DNA of 64,000 nucleotides from Chitinophaga oryzae (GTDB lineage Bacteria > Bacteroidota > Bacteroidia > Chitinophagales > Chitinophagaceae), in contig NZ_CP051204.2 in the NCBI RefSeq assembly GCF_012516375.2, positions 2,418,001-2,482,000 of the forward strand. Direction: 5' to 3'. The notes under the pieces are model-generated. The model ran no database searches, had not been told where the DNA came from, and saw nothing but the letters and a program-made list of their open reading frames with translations. Shown here in pieces: positions 1-9,195 of this stretch; position 1 is the stretch's first letter, and each line of letters starts with the position of its first letter. Position numbers and translations under genes: made by a program.

Positions 1-769
1 CAGGTACGGCATCCACATCGTTGAAGGAGGTCATGATGCTGCCAACCCCGGCATCGATAGCGGCTTTATAGGGAGGGAGGTAGTATTGGAACATTTTGAT
101 GCGGCTCATGTCAACGGAGTTGTAGTCGCGGCCGCCTTCAGCGGCGCCGTAGAGCGCGAAATGTTTGACGCAGGCCATCAGCGTGGTGCCCTGGCTGTAG
201 TCTTTGCCCTGGTAGCCCCTTACCATTGCTTCGGCGATGCGGGAGCCGAGGTAAGGGTCTTCCCCGGAGCCTTCTGCGATGCGGCCCCACCGGGGATCGC
301 GGGAGATATCTACCATGGGGGAGTAAGCCCAGGAGAGCCCGTCGGCGGTGCCTTCCTGTGCGGCGATGCGGGCGCTGCGTTCAATCAGTCCCATATCCCA
401 GGAGGCGGAGAGGCCCAGCGGGATAGGGAAAATGGTTTTGTGGCCGTGGATGATGTCCAGCCCGAAAATGAGCGGGATGTGCAGGCGGGAGCTTTTAACG
501 GCGATATCCTGTATTTTGCGGATCTTCTCAGGGCCGGTGATCCCGAAAAGGCCGCCTACATTGCCTTTACGGATATTGTCGTCAACCCCCTGGCTGACTA
601 CCGAACCGGTAACGGTACCGCCTCCCGGCACCACCAGGTTCAGCTGGCCGATTTTTTCTTCTAACGTCATTTTGCCCATCAGGTTACTGATAAAGGCGTT
701 CATTTTAGCATCCTGTGCATGTGTTTCCGTGGCGACTACCAGCAGTAGTCCGATTAGTAGCTTCTTCAT
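1..769 (-). CDS. bglX: Beta-glucosidase, glycoside hydrolase family 3 (partial, N-terminal 256 residues)
   Basis: The gene starts at 769 and runs off the left edge, so only the N-terminal third is present. It begins with a signal peptide (MKKLLIGLLLVVATETHAQ), so the enzyme is likely periplasmic or exported. The GH3 TIM-barrel signatures are readable: MTLEEKIGQL near residue 34, FGLDIIHGHKT near 100, SPMVDISRDPRWGR near 150 and the KHF motif (ACVKHFALYG) near 200. Known GH3 enzymes of this type remove terminal beta-linked glucose from oligosaccharides. The catalytic Asp lies near or beyond the cut and cannot be checked. It lies 33 bp downstream of the TolB-like gene on the same strand, so the two may be co-transcribed. 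Confidence 0.93.
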   Translation of the reverse strand, partial: MKKLLIGLLLVVATETHAQDAKMNAFISNLMGKMTLEEKIGQLNLVVPGGGTVTGSVVSQGVDDNIRKGNVGGLFGITGPEKIRKIQDIAVKSSRLHIPLIFGLDIIHGHKTIFPIPLGLSASWDMGLIERSARIAAQEGTADGLSWAYSPMVDISRDPRWGRIAEGSGEDPYLGSRIAEAMVRGYQGKDYSQGTTLMACVKHFALYGAAEGGRDYNSVDMSRIKMFQYYLPPYKAAIDAGVGSIMTSFNDVDAVP

Positions 770-802
770 CTCGTGTATTTTAGGGCCTGCAGGCGGGGCG
801 TA

Positions 803-1717
803 TCAGGGTATCCGGTAGGATACGAAGGCAAGCCGCCGGCCGTCAGGAGACCACGAAGGTACATTGATTGTGCCTTGTCCTCCAAAGAAAACCGGTGTAA
901 GGTCCCGGACGGTCTGGCTAACGATGTCGAGCAAACGAAGCTGTACATTCCTGCCGAAAGGATGTTCCTGCTGCTGGTCTTCCGTGAAACTGAGGAATAC
1001 AACCTGCTTCCCGTTGGGAGAAGGGTGGGGGAACCAGTTGGCGTAACGGTCGTCAGTCAGCTGTTCCGGATCGCTGCCGTCGGCTTTCATCCGCCAGATC
1101 TGCATCCTGCCGGTACGGTAGGAGTTGAAATAAATGTACTGCCCGTCGGGAGAGTAGTCCGGACCGTCGTCCAGCCCTTTTTCCCGGGTAAGCCTTTTTT
1201 CCGGCCCGCCGTCTGCCGGAATGGTATAGATGTCAAAATCACCGTTGCGCTGCCCTACAAAAGCCAGCGTTTTACCATCCGGGCTCCAGCCATGCCAATA
1301 AGACGGGGATTGGCCGGTGAGCTGCCGCAGGGGCCCTCCTTCGGCGGAAGCGGTGTAAATACGGGAACCGCCGTCCCCGGCGCTGATAGCCAGCTGTAAG
1401 CCGTCCGGTGAGAAACCATGATCGTTGTTGGCCTGTAAGGTGCTGTCAAACGGCAGCTCGTCCGTTATCCGATCGCTCAGCCAGTACCGGTACAGCCGGC
1501 CTTTTTTATTATAAAGCAGGTAACGGCCGTCTTTAGACCAGTTGGGCGATTCCAGCAGTCCTGCTGCCGAATAAACTACCGTTCGTTTACCGGTCCTGAT
1601 GTCGATGATTTCGAGGTAACTGTGCACGCCGGCAGGGGCCTGCGCATAGCTATACCCCATACAAAAAAGGGCTTGCAGGAAAAAGAAAGTGACACTCGTC
1701 AGGGTACGTGTAATCAT
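803..1717 (-). CDS. TolB-like WD40/PD40 beta-propeller protein, exported
   Basis: A 304-residue protein with an N-terminal signal peptide (MITRTLTSVTFFFLQALFCMGYSYAQ). The body has repeated blades with the PD40 pattern S-P-D-G (WSPDGKTLAFVGQ, YSPDGQYIYFNSY, WSPDGRRLAFVSY), which is diagnostic of TolB-type propellers. A longer reading frame goes upstream to about 2011, but its extra 98 residues are not protein-like and would hide the signal peptide, so I chose the ATG at 1717. It precedes the GH3 glucosidase by 33 bp. Propellers of this kind usually bind proteins or glycans in the periplasm. The specific ligand cannot be inferred. Confidence 0.85.
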   Translation of the reverse strand: MITRTLTSVTFFFLQALFCMGYSYAQAPAGVHSYLEIIDIRTGKRTVVYSAAGLLESPNWSKDGRYLLYNKKGRLYRYWLSDRITDELPFDSTLQANNDHGFSPDGLQLAISAGDGGSRIYTASAEGGPLRQLTGQSPSYWHGWSPDGKTLAFVGQRNGDFDIYTIPADGGPEKRLTREKGLDDGPDYSPDGQYIYFNSYRTGRMQIWRMKADGSDPEQLTDDRYANWFPHPSPNGKQVVFLSFTEDQQQEHPFGRNVQLRLLDIVSQTVRDLTPVFFGGQGTINVPSWSPDGRRLAFVSYRIP

Positions 1718-1952
1718 ATGCGGTTCATATGCGTTGTATGCCGACAGAATTTTTGGCGCGGGACAGATGGTCTGCAGGAGAAGGGCTTTACTATCGGATG
1801 GGTGTCCCTGTATGTTGCGTAGCTGAAAGATAAAAAGTCTTTTTGATATGAACGCGAAAAATCGGTCGCCTGGAGTCTGTGCCGGCGCCATTGCCCCCGC
1901 CTGGCGAACGGAGAAATACGAAAAGCCTCTCACCGGGAATAAATACAAACCG

Positions 1953-2456
1953 TCACTTCCCCTTTTGCCTGCTGCTGTTGGCTTTGATCTCTTTGAAAGC
2001 GCCGTCAGCATTCATCAGCCCATGCGGCTGAAAGACTTTCCCTTCCGCCTTGTTGTAGTTGATGAAAAAGTCTTCCAGCTGAACGGTCATTTCAGGCGGT
2101 AGCTGATCAATATCGTGTAAATATTGAAAAGCACCGGAACAGATGGGAACGGCCAGGTACCGGTCGTTACGCACTTTCTTTTGTTTTTCCTTCCCCTGTT
2201 CTGCGATGATGGCGCCCAGCAGCCGGCATTCCATCATACAGCCGGGAAAACTTCTGAACTCAGAGAGCACCATGATATCCAGCGGGTCGCCGTCTTCCCC
2301 TCTGGTGCCGGGGATGAAGCCGAAATCATAAGGGAACACCATGCCGGCCGGCAAAATTTTTTTCAGCAGGAAATAACCTGACTTCTTATCGTAATCATAT
2401 TTCTCTGTACTACCTCTGGGGGTTTCAATCACCACCTTAACAGCCGTTTTATCCAT
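1953..2456 (-). CDS. ppa: Inorganic pyrophosphatase (soluble, family I)
   Basis: 167 residues, near the usual size of bacterial family I pyrophosphatases. It hydrolyses PPi to two phosphates in the cytoplasm and so pulls biosynthetic reactions forward. The metal-binding signature D-G-D-P-L-D (EDGDPLDIMVL) is intact, preceded by the usual Y-D-F-G-F-I-P-G-T segment. A reading frame extends 21 codons further upstream, but the ATG at 2456 (MDKTAVKVVIETPRGS) matches the family start. It stands alone, followed downstream by the TolB-like gene with a gap of about 235 bp. Confidence 0.93.
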   Translation of the reverse strand: MDKTAVKVVIETPRGSTEKYDYDKKSGYFLLKKILPAGMVFPYDFGFIPGTRGEDGDPLDIMVLSEFRSFPGCMMECRLLGAIIAEQGKEKQKKVRNDRYLAVPICSGAFQYLHDIDQLPPEMTVQLEDFFINYNKAEGKVFQPHGLMNADGAFKEIKANSSRQKGK

Positions 2457-2766
2457 AATCGTTTTTTCAGATAGTGTGCATAAACTATGCTGGCCGTGTC
2501 TGAGAACAGCTGTGTGCATCTCACCGAAACACCTTGTAGAGAATGATGCTAGGAGTGTGAATTATATTCTATGCATATGGTTCCACAGACAGGCGGTTCC
2601 GGTTAAGCACGCTGCCTGATGGCTTTTTAAACGATTTGACAGTCGCTTCGGGTGTTTGATCCAAGCTCATGAAGACAGCCGGGAATGCTTGCGGTAGCTG
2701 TGTTTGAGCCATTCGTGCGAAGTGGTTTCATTGTTGCCTGTCCGTTAGTGAAGCAATAATGTAATA
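2457..2766. other. Intergenic region between ppa and the glycosyltransferase cluster
   Basis: About 310 bp separating two divergently oriented genes, so it should carry the promoters of both ppa and the glycosyltransferase operon. I do not see a clean TAnnTTTG element with a correctly spaced TTG on either strand, nor a convincing hairpin or small gene. Confidence 0.5.
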
Positions 2767-3747
2767 ATGAGACACAGCATTTTTACCTGGCATGTACACG
2801 GTAGCTATCTGTACTATCTGTCGCAAGGCCATTATGATATCTACATCCCCGTGCGGGAAGCCCGTGATGAAGGTTATTTTGGAAGAGGCCATACATTTCC
2901 TTTTGGTGATAATGTGCATGAAATCCCTTTTGGGGATGTAAAGCACTACCATTTCGACTGCATCCTGTTTCAGTCTGCAAAGAACTATCTGACGGACCAG
3001 TATGAAGTGCTCTCTGCGGAACAGCGGTCGTTGCCGAAGATCTACCTGGAACATAATACGCCCCACACCGATACGGTCAACCAGCAGCATGTGGTAGATG
3101 ACCTCGGCGTATTATTGGTACATGTTACCCATTACAACAAGCTGATGTGGAATAATAATCGTACGCCCGTTACTGTTATATCGCACGGCGTTACCGATAC
3201 CGTAGAGCCTTATTGCGGCGATATACCCGGAGGGTTGGTAACTATTAACCACCTGCAGCAGCGGGGCCGTACGCTGGGCTGGGACATCTATCAGCAGGTA
3301 AGCCGGGAGGTACCGCTGGAACTCGCCGGCATGGGTAATGCGGAAGGGATAGGAGAGATATTGCACCCGGCCTTACCGTCGGTGAGAAGTCACTACCGCT
3401 TTTACTTTCACCCGGTAAGGCATACCAGCCTGGCGCTGGCAGTATGCGAGGCCATGATGCAGGGCCTGCCGGTGGTGGCGCTGGCTACCACAGAGCTGGT
3501 GACCATCATTCGCGACGGGGTGAACGGGTATATCCACACCGATGTGGACTACCTCATCGAAAAAATGCAGCTGCTTATCAACGACCGGGACCACGCCCTG
3601 GAGCTGGGAGCAGCCGCCCGTCAAACTGCGCTGGCGTTGTTTGACATCGGCCGCTTTACGAGAGAATGGGAAGCGGCGTTCAGCAGGGTGGTTTCGCCGG
3701 AGTGGCAATCGGGCAACCTCTTTCAGCGGGAGAGCGCCGTGGTTTAG
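2767..3747 (+). CDS. Glycosyltransferase, GT4-like (GT-B fold)
   Basis: 326 residues, no signal peptide. The C-terminal half carries GT4-type elements: a donor-site segment around residues 220-240 (ALAVCEAMMQGLPVVAL, matching the E-x7-E region of GT4 enzymes, with the second Glu less clear) followed by TELVTIIRDGVNGYI. The N-terminal half is divergent. It is the first gene of a plus-strand run with a second GT4 enzyme 32 bp downstream, then gmhB, hldE and a GT9, which points to assembly of a heptose-containing surface glycan. Donor and acceptor cannot be told from sequence. Confidence 0.82.
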   Translation: MRHSIFTWHVHGSYLYYLSQGHYDIYIPVREARDEGYFGRGHTFPFGDNVHEIPFGDVKHYHFDCILFQSAKNYLTDQYEVLSAEQRSLPKIYLEHNTPHTDTVNQQHVVDDLGVLLVHVTHYNKLMWNNNRTPVTVISHGVTDTVEPYCGDIPGGLVTINHLQQRGRTLGWDIYQQVSREVPLELAGMGNAEGIGEILHPALPSVRSHYRFYFHPVRHTSLALAVCEAMMQGLPVVALATTELVTIIRDGVNGYIHTDVDYLIEKMQLLINDRDHALELGAAARQTALALFDIGRFTREWEAAFSRVVSPEWQSGNLFQRESAVV

Positions 3748-3779
3748 GAACAGTTTTTTTACGTATAAATTTCAAGCAT

Positions 3780-5033
3780 ATGAAAAGAATAGCATTTATC
3801 AGTGAGCATGCTTCTCCTTTGGCAGTACTGGGTGGCATTGACGCCGGCGGACAAAACGTCTATGTGGGAGAACTGGCCCGGCAGCTGGCCCAGAAAGGAT
3901 ATGCCGTTGATATTTTTACGAGGCGGGAGAACAAGGACTACCCGCGGTGCCTGCGATGGATGCAAGGCATCCGCATTATTCATATCGATGCCGGTCCGCC
4001 GGAACAGGTGGAGAAAGAACGGATACTGCCGTATATGGCAGCTTTCCGCGATGATATGCTGCGGTTTATCCGGGAGGAGAAAATGGACTACCAGCTGATA
4101 CATGCTAACTTTTTCATGTCCGCCCTGGTGGCCATGGAGCTGAAAAGCATACTGCATATTCCTTATGTCGTTACGTTCCATGCGCTGGGACATATCCGCC
4201 GTTTGTTCCAGGGCGACCAGGACCGCTTTCCGCCCGAGCGCGTTGCCATTGAAGAACAGACCATGGCGGCCGCAGACGCTATCATTGCGGAATGTCCGCA
4301 GGACAGGGAAGACCTGTTGACACATTACAACGCCCTGGCGGAGAAAATAGCGGTGATCCCCTGCGGGGTAACGCCGGAAGAATTTTTTCCGATAGATAAA
4401 CAACTGTCGCGTATCCTGCTGCGTCTGCCACAGGACGAACGGATACTGCTGCAGCTGGGCCGTGTGGTGCCCCGAAAGGGAATAGACAATGTCATCCAGG
4501 CGCTGGCGAAGCTGGGCAGCGGACAGCACAAAACAAGGCTGATAGTGGTCGGCGGCGATGCGCACCCTACACAGCATAACCACGAAGCACAACGGTTGCG
4601 GATGCTGGCCAAAGAGCTGGGTGTGGCCGCCAGGATCTGTTTTGTGGGACATAAAAACAGGGACGAGCTGAAATATTACTATTCAGCAGCTGACCTGTTT
4701 ATCACGACACCCTGGTATGAGCCCTTCGGTATTACGCCGCTGGAAGCCATGGCCTGCGGTACGCCGGTCATTGGCGCCAATGTAGGAGGGATTAAATATA
4801 GTGTAGTCGATGACGTTACCGGTAAACTGATACCGCCGAAAGACCCGGAAGCGCTGGCCGGTGCTATCAATCAGCTGCTGGCCAATCCCGAAAAGCGCGA
4901 GGCGATGGGAGAAGCGGCGGTAAACCGGATACGGAAGCTGTTTACCTGGCAGCAGGTAGCCGGCCGTATGCATAAGTTATACGAAACAGTGCTGGCTCAC
5001 CAGGATTCAAGGACCATTAAAGCCGCCATATGA
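3780..5033 (+). CDS. Glycosyltransferase family 4
   Basis: 417 residues. The start is the ATG at 3780 (MKRIAFISEHASPLA); a longer frame overlapping the previous gene is unlikely. The N-terminus has GGIDAGGQNVYVGELARQLA, typical of sucrose-synthase-like and mannosyl GT4 enzymes. The C-terminal domain has QLGRVVPRKGIDNVI and the donor-binding EPFGITPLEAMACGTPVIG motif. It is therefore a retaining, nucleotide-sugar-dependent transferase acting at the inner membrane face. It is followed by gmhB only 3 bp downstream, so the two are translationally close and in one operon. The sugar donor is unknown. Confidence 0.92.
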   Translation: MKRIAFISEHASPLAVLGGIDAGGQNVYVGELARQLAQKGYAVDIFTRRENKDYPRCLRWMQGIRIIHIDAGPPEQVEKERILPYMAAFRDDMLRFIREEKMDYQLIHANFFMSALVAMELKSILHIPYVVTFHALGHIRRLFQGDQDRFPPERVAIEEQTMAAADAIIAECPQDREDLLTHYNALAEKIAVIPCGVTPEEFFPIDKQLSRILLRLPQDERILLQLGRVVPRKGIDNVIQALAKLGSGQHKTRLIVVGGDAHPTQHNHEAQRLRMLAKELGVAARICFVGHKNRDELKYYYSAADLFITTPWYEPFGITPLEAMACGTPVIGANVGGIKYSVVDDVTGKLIPPKDPEALAGAINQLLANPEKREAMGEAAVNRIRKLFTWQQVAGRMHKLYETVLAHQDSRTIKAAI

Positions 5034-5036
5034 GTA

Positions 5037-5621
5037 ATGAACAAAGCTGTGTTTATAGACAAGGATGGGACCCTGATTAAAGATGTGCCCTATAATGCCG
5101 ACCCGCACAAAGTAGTGCTGGAGCCGGGCGCCGGCGTAGCGCTGGCCGCCTTGCAGGCGGCAGGGTTTATGCTGATCATGGTTACTAACCAGTCGGGCGT
5201 GGCCCATGGTTACTTCCAGGAAGAAGACCTCCTTCCGGTATTTGACAGGATACAGGAGCTGCTGGGAGAGGCCGGCGTTCAACTGGATGCCGTGTATTAC
5301 TGCCCGCATCATCCGGCGGGTAAAACAGAACGTTACCGCCAGTCGTGTATCTGTCGGAAACCGAGACCGGGCATGTTATTACATGCTGCGCGCGATCATC
5401 ACCTGCACCTGCATCAATCCTGGATGATCGGAGATATCCTGCACGACATGGAAGCGGGCAACCGCGTAGGTTGCCGTACTATCCTGATTGACAACGGCCA
5501 TGAAACACAATGGGATTTTAATGCTTTTAATACACCGGACTTCCGTGTGCCATCACTGACAGCCGCGGCAGACACGATTCTTGAGTCAGCCCAAAACAAA
5601 GCGTATGGAAACTTTCTTTAA
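5037..5621 (+). CDS. gmhB: D-glycero-D-manno-heptose 1,7-bisphosphate 7-phosphatase
   Basis: 194 residues, HAD superfamily IIIA. It removes the 7-phosphate from heptose bisphosphate, the step between the two activities of HldE in ADP-heptose synthesis. The HAD nucleophile motif is at residues 8-12 (DKDGT), followed by TNQSG, a Cys/His zinc-binding loop near residues 88-107 (CPHHP then CIC), KPRPGM, and the acidic GD motif (MIGDILHDMEAG). It lies 3 bp after the GT4 gene and its end overlaps hldE by 17 bp, so translation is probably coupled. No gmhA (sedoheptulose-7-phosphate isomerase) is seen in the window. Confidence 0.93.
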   Translation: MNKAVFIDKDGTLIKDVPYNADPHKVVLEPGAGVALAALQAAGFMLIMVTNQSGVAHGYFQEEDLLPVFDRIQELLGEAGVQLDAVYYCPHHPAGKTERYRQSCICRKPRPGMLLHAARDHHLHLHQSWMIGDILHDMEAGNRVGCRTILIDNGHETQWDFNAFNTPDFRVPSLTAAADTILESAQNKAYGNFL

Positions 5622-7098
5622 ACAGTTATGCGCACGCGAAAAACAATTTAAAGTACTGGTAGTAGGAGACCTTATTCTGGACGTCTATCTGAAAGGGCGG
5701 AGTACCCGCCTGTGCCCGGAGGCTGCGGCGCCGGTACTGGAGATTGCTACGTGCGAACAGGCGCCGGGTGGCGCCGGCAATACGGCATACAATCTCGCCA
5801 GCATGGGTGCGATAGTAACCTGTATGGGCGTTACCGGCAACGACGAGGGCGCCCTCGACATCTGCGGCCTGCTAACCCAGCAACAAATCAATGCCGCCGT
5901 CATCAAAGCGCCCGACAGGGGCACGATGGTGAAGACGCGCCTGGTGGCCGGCACGCAGCTGCTGACCCGTTACGACAGCGGTACGGAAACCGCGATATCA
6001 GCGGCGTTGGAACAACAGCTGATAGCAAAACTGGAATCCTGCTATGGTCAGTATGATGCCGTTGTGCTGGCTGATTACCATAAAGGGCTGTTTACGCCCC
6101 GTGTGATAGCGGCGCTGGAATCACTGCGCCGGCTATACGATAATTTTTTAGCAGTGGATGCGAAAGACCTGCGGCAGTTTGCATCATTACGGCCTTCGGT
6201 CGCAAAGCCCAACAGCCTCGAGGTGGCACAGCTGCTGCATTTGCAGTTTGGCGCCGGTAAAAGGACGGAAGCGCTTCAGGATGTGGGCAGGGACCTCTAT
6301 GCCCTCACGGGAGCAGCGGTCACTACTGTCACGCTGGATGACGAAGGAGCGCTGGTCTTTATCAAAGATCAGCTGGCAGCACATACCACTGCGCATAAGG
6401 TGCGTCATCCGCAGGTGTCCGGAGCCGGGGATACTTATATCAGCACTTATACGCTGGCATCGCTTTATGGAGCGGACCCGGTATCTGCGGCCACTATCGC
6501 AGGCATGGCAGCGGGCATTGCCATTACAAAGGATACTACTGCGTCCTGCACTTCAGCGGAACTGATGGCCGCATCGGCGGTGCAGGGCAAATTTGTGGAG
6601 GACATCGCCACCCTGGCCATGCTGGGCACACTGTACCGCAATGCCGGCAGCAGGATCGTTTTTACCAACGGCTGTTTCGATATCCTGCACAGCGGTCATG
6701 TGAACTACCTGCGCAACGCGCGTGAGCTGGGTGACGTACTGATCGTCGGCATTAACACCGATGACAGCATCCGCCGCCTGAAAGGAAACGACAGGCCCGT
6801 GAATACACTGGCAGAACGAATGGAGGTACTGGCCGGACTATCGGCCGTGACCCATATCATCCCCTTTGGTGAGTTTACAGACGATACTCCCTGTGAACTG
6901 ATTACAGCCCTGCGGCCTGATATTTTTGTTAAAGGAGGAGATTATACACTGGAAACGCTGCCGGAAGCGCAGCTGGTGGAACAGCTGGGCGGAAAAGTAC
7001 AGTTGTTGCCGCTGGTGAAAGGAAGATCTACTACTGCTATTATCAGGGAGATCTCCAGCCGGAAGCTTTTACCTGCGTCTTATAAAACAGGAGTCTGA
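5605..7098 (+). CDS. hldE: Bifunctional heptose-7-phosphate kinase / heptose-1-phosphate adenylyltransferase
   Basis: 497 residues from the ATG at 5605, the right size for the fused enzyme. The N-terminal PfkB-type kinase domain (about 1-320) shows VVGDLILDVYL, GGAGNTAYNLA and the active-site GAGDTYIST. The C-terminal nucleotidyltransferase domain starts near residue 350 with TNGCFDILHSGHVNYL, the H-x-G-H ATP-binding motif. It phosphorylates D-glycero-beta-D-manno-heptose-7-P at O1 and, after GmhB, adds AMP to give ADP-heptose. It overlaps gmhB by 17 bp and the GT9 gene starts 1 bp after its stop. Confidence 0.95.
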   Translation: METFFKQLCAREKQFKVLVVGDLILDVYLKGRSTRLCPEAAAPVLEIATCEQAPGGAGNTAYNLASMGAIVTCMGVTGNDEGALDICGLLTQQQINAAVIKAPDRGTMVKTRLVAGTQLLTRYDSGTETAISAALEQQLIAKLESCYGQYDAVVLADYHKGLFTPRVIAALESLRRLYDNFLAVDAKDLRQFASLRPSVAKPNSLEVAQLLHLQFGAGKRTEALQDVGRDLYALTGAAVTTVTLDDEGALVFIKDQLAAHTTAHKVRHPQVSGAGDTYISTYTLASLYGADPVSAATIAGMAAGIAITKDTTASCTSAELMAASAVQGKFVEDIATLAMLGTLYRNAGSRIVFTNGCFDILHSGHVNYLRNARELGDVLIVGINTDDSIRRLKGNDRPVNTLAERMEVLAGLSAVTHIIPFGEFTDDTPCELITALRPDIFVKGGDYTLETLPEAQLVEQLGGKVQLLPLVKGRSTTAIIREISSRKLLPASYKTGV

Positions 7099-7099
7099 T

Positions 7100-8182
7100 A
7101 TGCACTATCCATGGAACGAATGTAAAAAAATCCTGTGCATACGGTTAGATAATATGGGAGATCTCCTCATGAGCGCTCCCGCTTTCCGTGCGCTTAAAGA
7201 AGCCGGCCGCTGCCAGCTGTCGGTACTTACTTCTGCAGCCGCGGCCCCCGCCGCGGCATTGCTACCCGAGATAGACAACGTATTTGTGTTCAACGCGCCG
7301 TGGGTAAAACAGGACCATGTGACCACACCGGATACTTACCAGGAACTGGTGGCGATGCTGGCCCATGAACATTTTGACGCCGCGATCATCTTCACGGTCT
7401 TTAGCCAGAGTCCTTTACCCGCGGCTTTAATGGCAATGCAGGCGGGCATTCCGCTGCGGCTGGCCTATTGCCGGGAGAATCCTTACCAGTTGCTGACACA
7501 CTGGATGCCTGACAAGGAGCCTTTTGAAACGCCGCTGCACCAGGTGGAGCGCGACCTGCAGCTGGTGAGGTATATGGGAGCGCCGGTGATCGATTCCAGG
7601 TTATCCATACAAACGGATGAGACGCTGTGGCCGGGCATTGTCCGTAAACTGGCAGTGCATAAGGCAGATCCGCACAAACCGTGGATGTTGCTGCATCCGA
7701 TGGTACAGGACGCCAAACGGCAGTTTAGTTTTGTCAAATGGGTGGAGATAGGACGCGAAATTATCCGGCAGCATGACTGCCAGTTGCTGATCACCGGCAA
7801 CAGTGGGGAAGAGGCCGATGCTGCCAGGCTACAACAGGCCATCGGCGACCATCGTGCTATTAATATGGCGGGTGCTTTTTCGCTTCGCGAGTTCGCCTTG
7901 CTGGTGAGAAGAAGTCCGTTGATCATTTCGGTGAATACCGGTACTATTCATATTGCGGCGGCTACTTCCACGCCGGTGATCGTGTTGTATGCCATGACCA
8001 ACCTGCAGCATACGCCGTGGCATGGAAGAGGGACGGTGCTGTATTTCGATGTGCCGGAGAAACAGCAAAGCAGGAATACTTTGTTGACCTGGCACTATCA
8101 GCAGATAAAGAAAAAGCAGTTGCCCATGGCAACGGTGGAAAATGTGCTGCACGCCGTCAACAAGGCGTTGCAGCTGGTTTGA
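7100..8182 (+). CDS. Glycosyltransferase family 9 (heptosyltransferase-like)
   Basis: 360 residues. The N-terminus has the GT9 pattern ILCIRLDNMGDLLMSAPAFRALK and the C-terminal domain has NTGTIHIAAATSTPVIVLY, the ADP-heptose binding region. GT9 enzymes move heptose from ADP-heptose onto lipid A core sugars. It starts one base after hldE, so enzyme and donor synthesis are co-expressed. The 3' end overlaps the convergent second GT9 gene by 26 bp. Confidence 0.92.
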   Translation: MHYPWNECKKILCIRLDNMGDLLMSAPAFRALKEAGRCQLSVLTSAAAAPAAALLPEIDNVFVFNAPWVKQDHVTTPDTYQELVAMLAHEHFDAAIIFTVFSQSPLPAALMAMQAGIPLRLAYCRENPYQLLTHWMPDKEPFETPLHQVERDLQLVRYMGAPVIDSRLSIQTDETLWPGIVRKLAVHKADPHKPWMLLHPMVQDAKRQFSFVKWVEIGREIIRQHDCQLLITGNSGEEADAARLQQAIGDHRAINMAGAFSLREFALLVRRSPLIISVNTGTIHIAAATSTPVIVLYAMTNLQHTPWHGRGTVLYFDVPEKQQSRNTLLTWHYQQIKKKQLPMATVENVLHAVNKALQLV

Positions 8183-9176
8183 ATACCGGCTCTCTGTGAC
8201 TGGTGCGTGCCAGCAATTCGTCACACTGGTGGTAGATACGCTCCATCGCAGGCTGCCGTGTCCAGTCGATCGTACAATGCAGGTGATGCCGGAGCGGCGC
8301 CCAACGGTGCGGCTCTCCGTCCATGCTGATCACCAGGCTGGGCGTAGCGGTGGCCGCTGCGATATGGGATACGCCGGTACAATTGCATACCAGCGCGCGG
8401 CAATTCCTGATCAGTTGTGCCATACAGCCCAGCGAGGTGCCGCCGGCAAGATCGATGGCGGGAAACCGCATGTAGCCCTTCACTTCCGCGGTGAGGGCTT
8501 TTTCCTGCGCGGTGCCTGTCAGTATTACTTTCCATCCTTCGCTGGCCAGGTAATCGGCCATAGCGGCGAAGTATGCGGTGGGCCACCGCCGTTCCGGCAC
8601 GCTGGCGCCGGGATGGATACAGACATATTCATAATCGCCTGCCGGGAGTGCCAGCGCTTCAAAAGCACGCCTGTCGGCCGATGTGAGCGGGAACTCCAGC
8701 ATCGTTTGTGTGGCGGGTATGCCGATATGTTCCAGCAGGCGCAGATGCCGCTGGATCTCATGCAAATCCTCCGGGTAGGTGGTGAACAAAGGCGTGGGCG
8801 GTGTTTCGCCTGCCGGCACAAACCCGGCCGTGTACCGGGCATTCCACTGTTTCACAATATCGTTGACGATAGTGCCGTTGCCTTGTAGTTGCAGCGCCAG
8901 GTCGTAACCAGCCTGCTGCCTTCCCTGCATAAAAGCATCGAACGCCGCGGCATCAGGCTCCTGTTCCGGCAGGCCGGGATAACCGGGGAACGTCACCAGT
9001 TCATCGATATAATGCGGGAAACGTTCCTGAAAGGCAGTGGCCCATGGCAGGCCGGCAAGCGTAATATGCGCTGTCGGGAAAGCCAGCCTCAACGCCCGGA
9101 AGGCAGGAACCGTGCATAACAGATCGCCCAGCTTCAGGGCGCGGAGTATGATGATACGTTGCACATCTTGTAACAT
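8157..9176 (-). CDS. Glycosyltransferase family 9 (heptosyltransferase-like)
   Basis: 339 residues from the ATG at 9176 (MLQDVQRIIILRALKLGDLL). An in-frame TTG nine codons upstream is less likely. GT9 signatures: RALKLGDLLCTVPAFRAL at the N-terminus, CIHPGASVPERRWP near residue 180, and CNCTGVSHIAAATATPSL in the C-terminal domain. It is the last gene of the minus-strand arm (carbamoyltransferase, GT2, GT9) and meets the first GT9 tail to tail with a 26-bp overlap. The two GT9 proteins are quite different from each other, so they probably add successive heptoses rather than being a recent duplication. Confidence 0.92.
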   Translation of the reverse strand: MLQDVQRIIILRALKLGDLLCTVPAFRALRLAFPTAHITLAGLPWATAFQERFPHYIDELVTFPGYPGLPEQEPDAAAFDAFMQGRQQAGYDLALQLQGNGTIVNDIVKQWNARYTAGFVPAGETPPTPLFTTYPEDLHEIQRHLRLLEHIGIPATQTMLEFPLTSADRRAFEALALPAGDYEYVCIHPGASVPERRWPTAYFAAMADYLASEGWKVILTGTAQEKALTAEVKGYMRFPAIDLAGGTSLGCMAQLIRNCRALVCNCTGVSHIAAATATPSLVISMDGEPHRWAPLRHHLHCTIDWTRQPAMERIYHQCDELLARTSHREPVFKPAATPC

Positions 9177-9195
9177 GGCGGTGGATGTTAATTCG

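Noticed and set aside
1718..2011. N-terminal extension of the TolB-like protein
   Set aside because: It would place 98 unlike residues before a clean signal peptide, so the shorter start is preferred.
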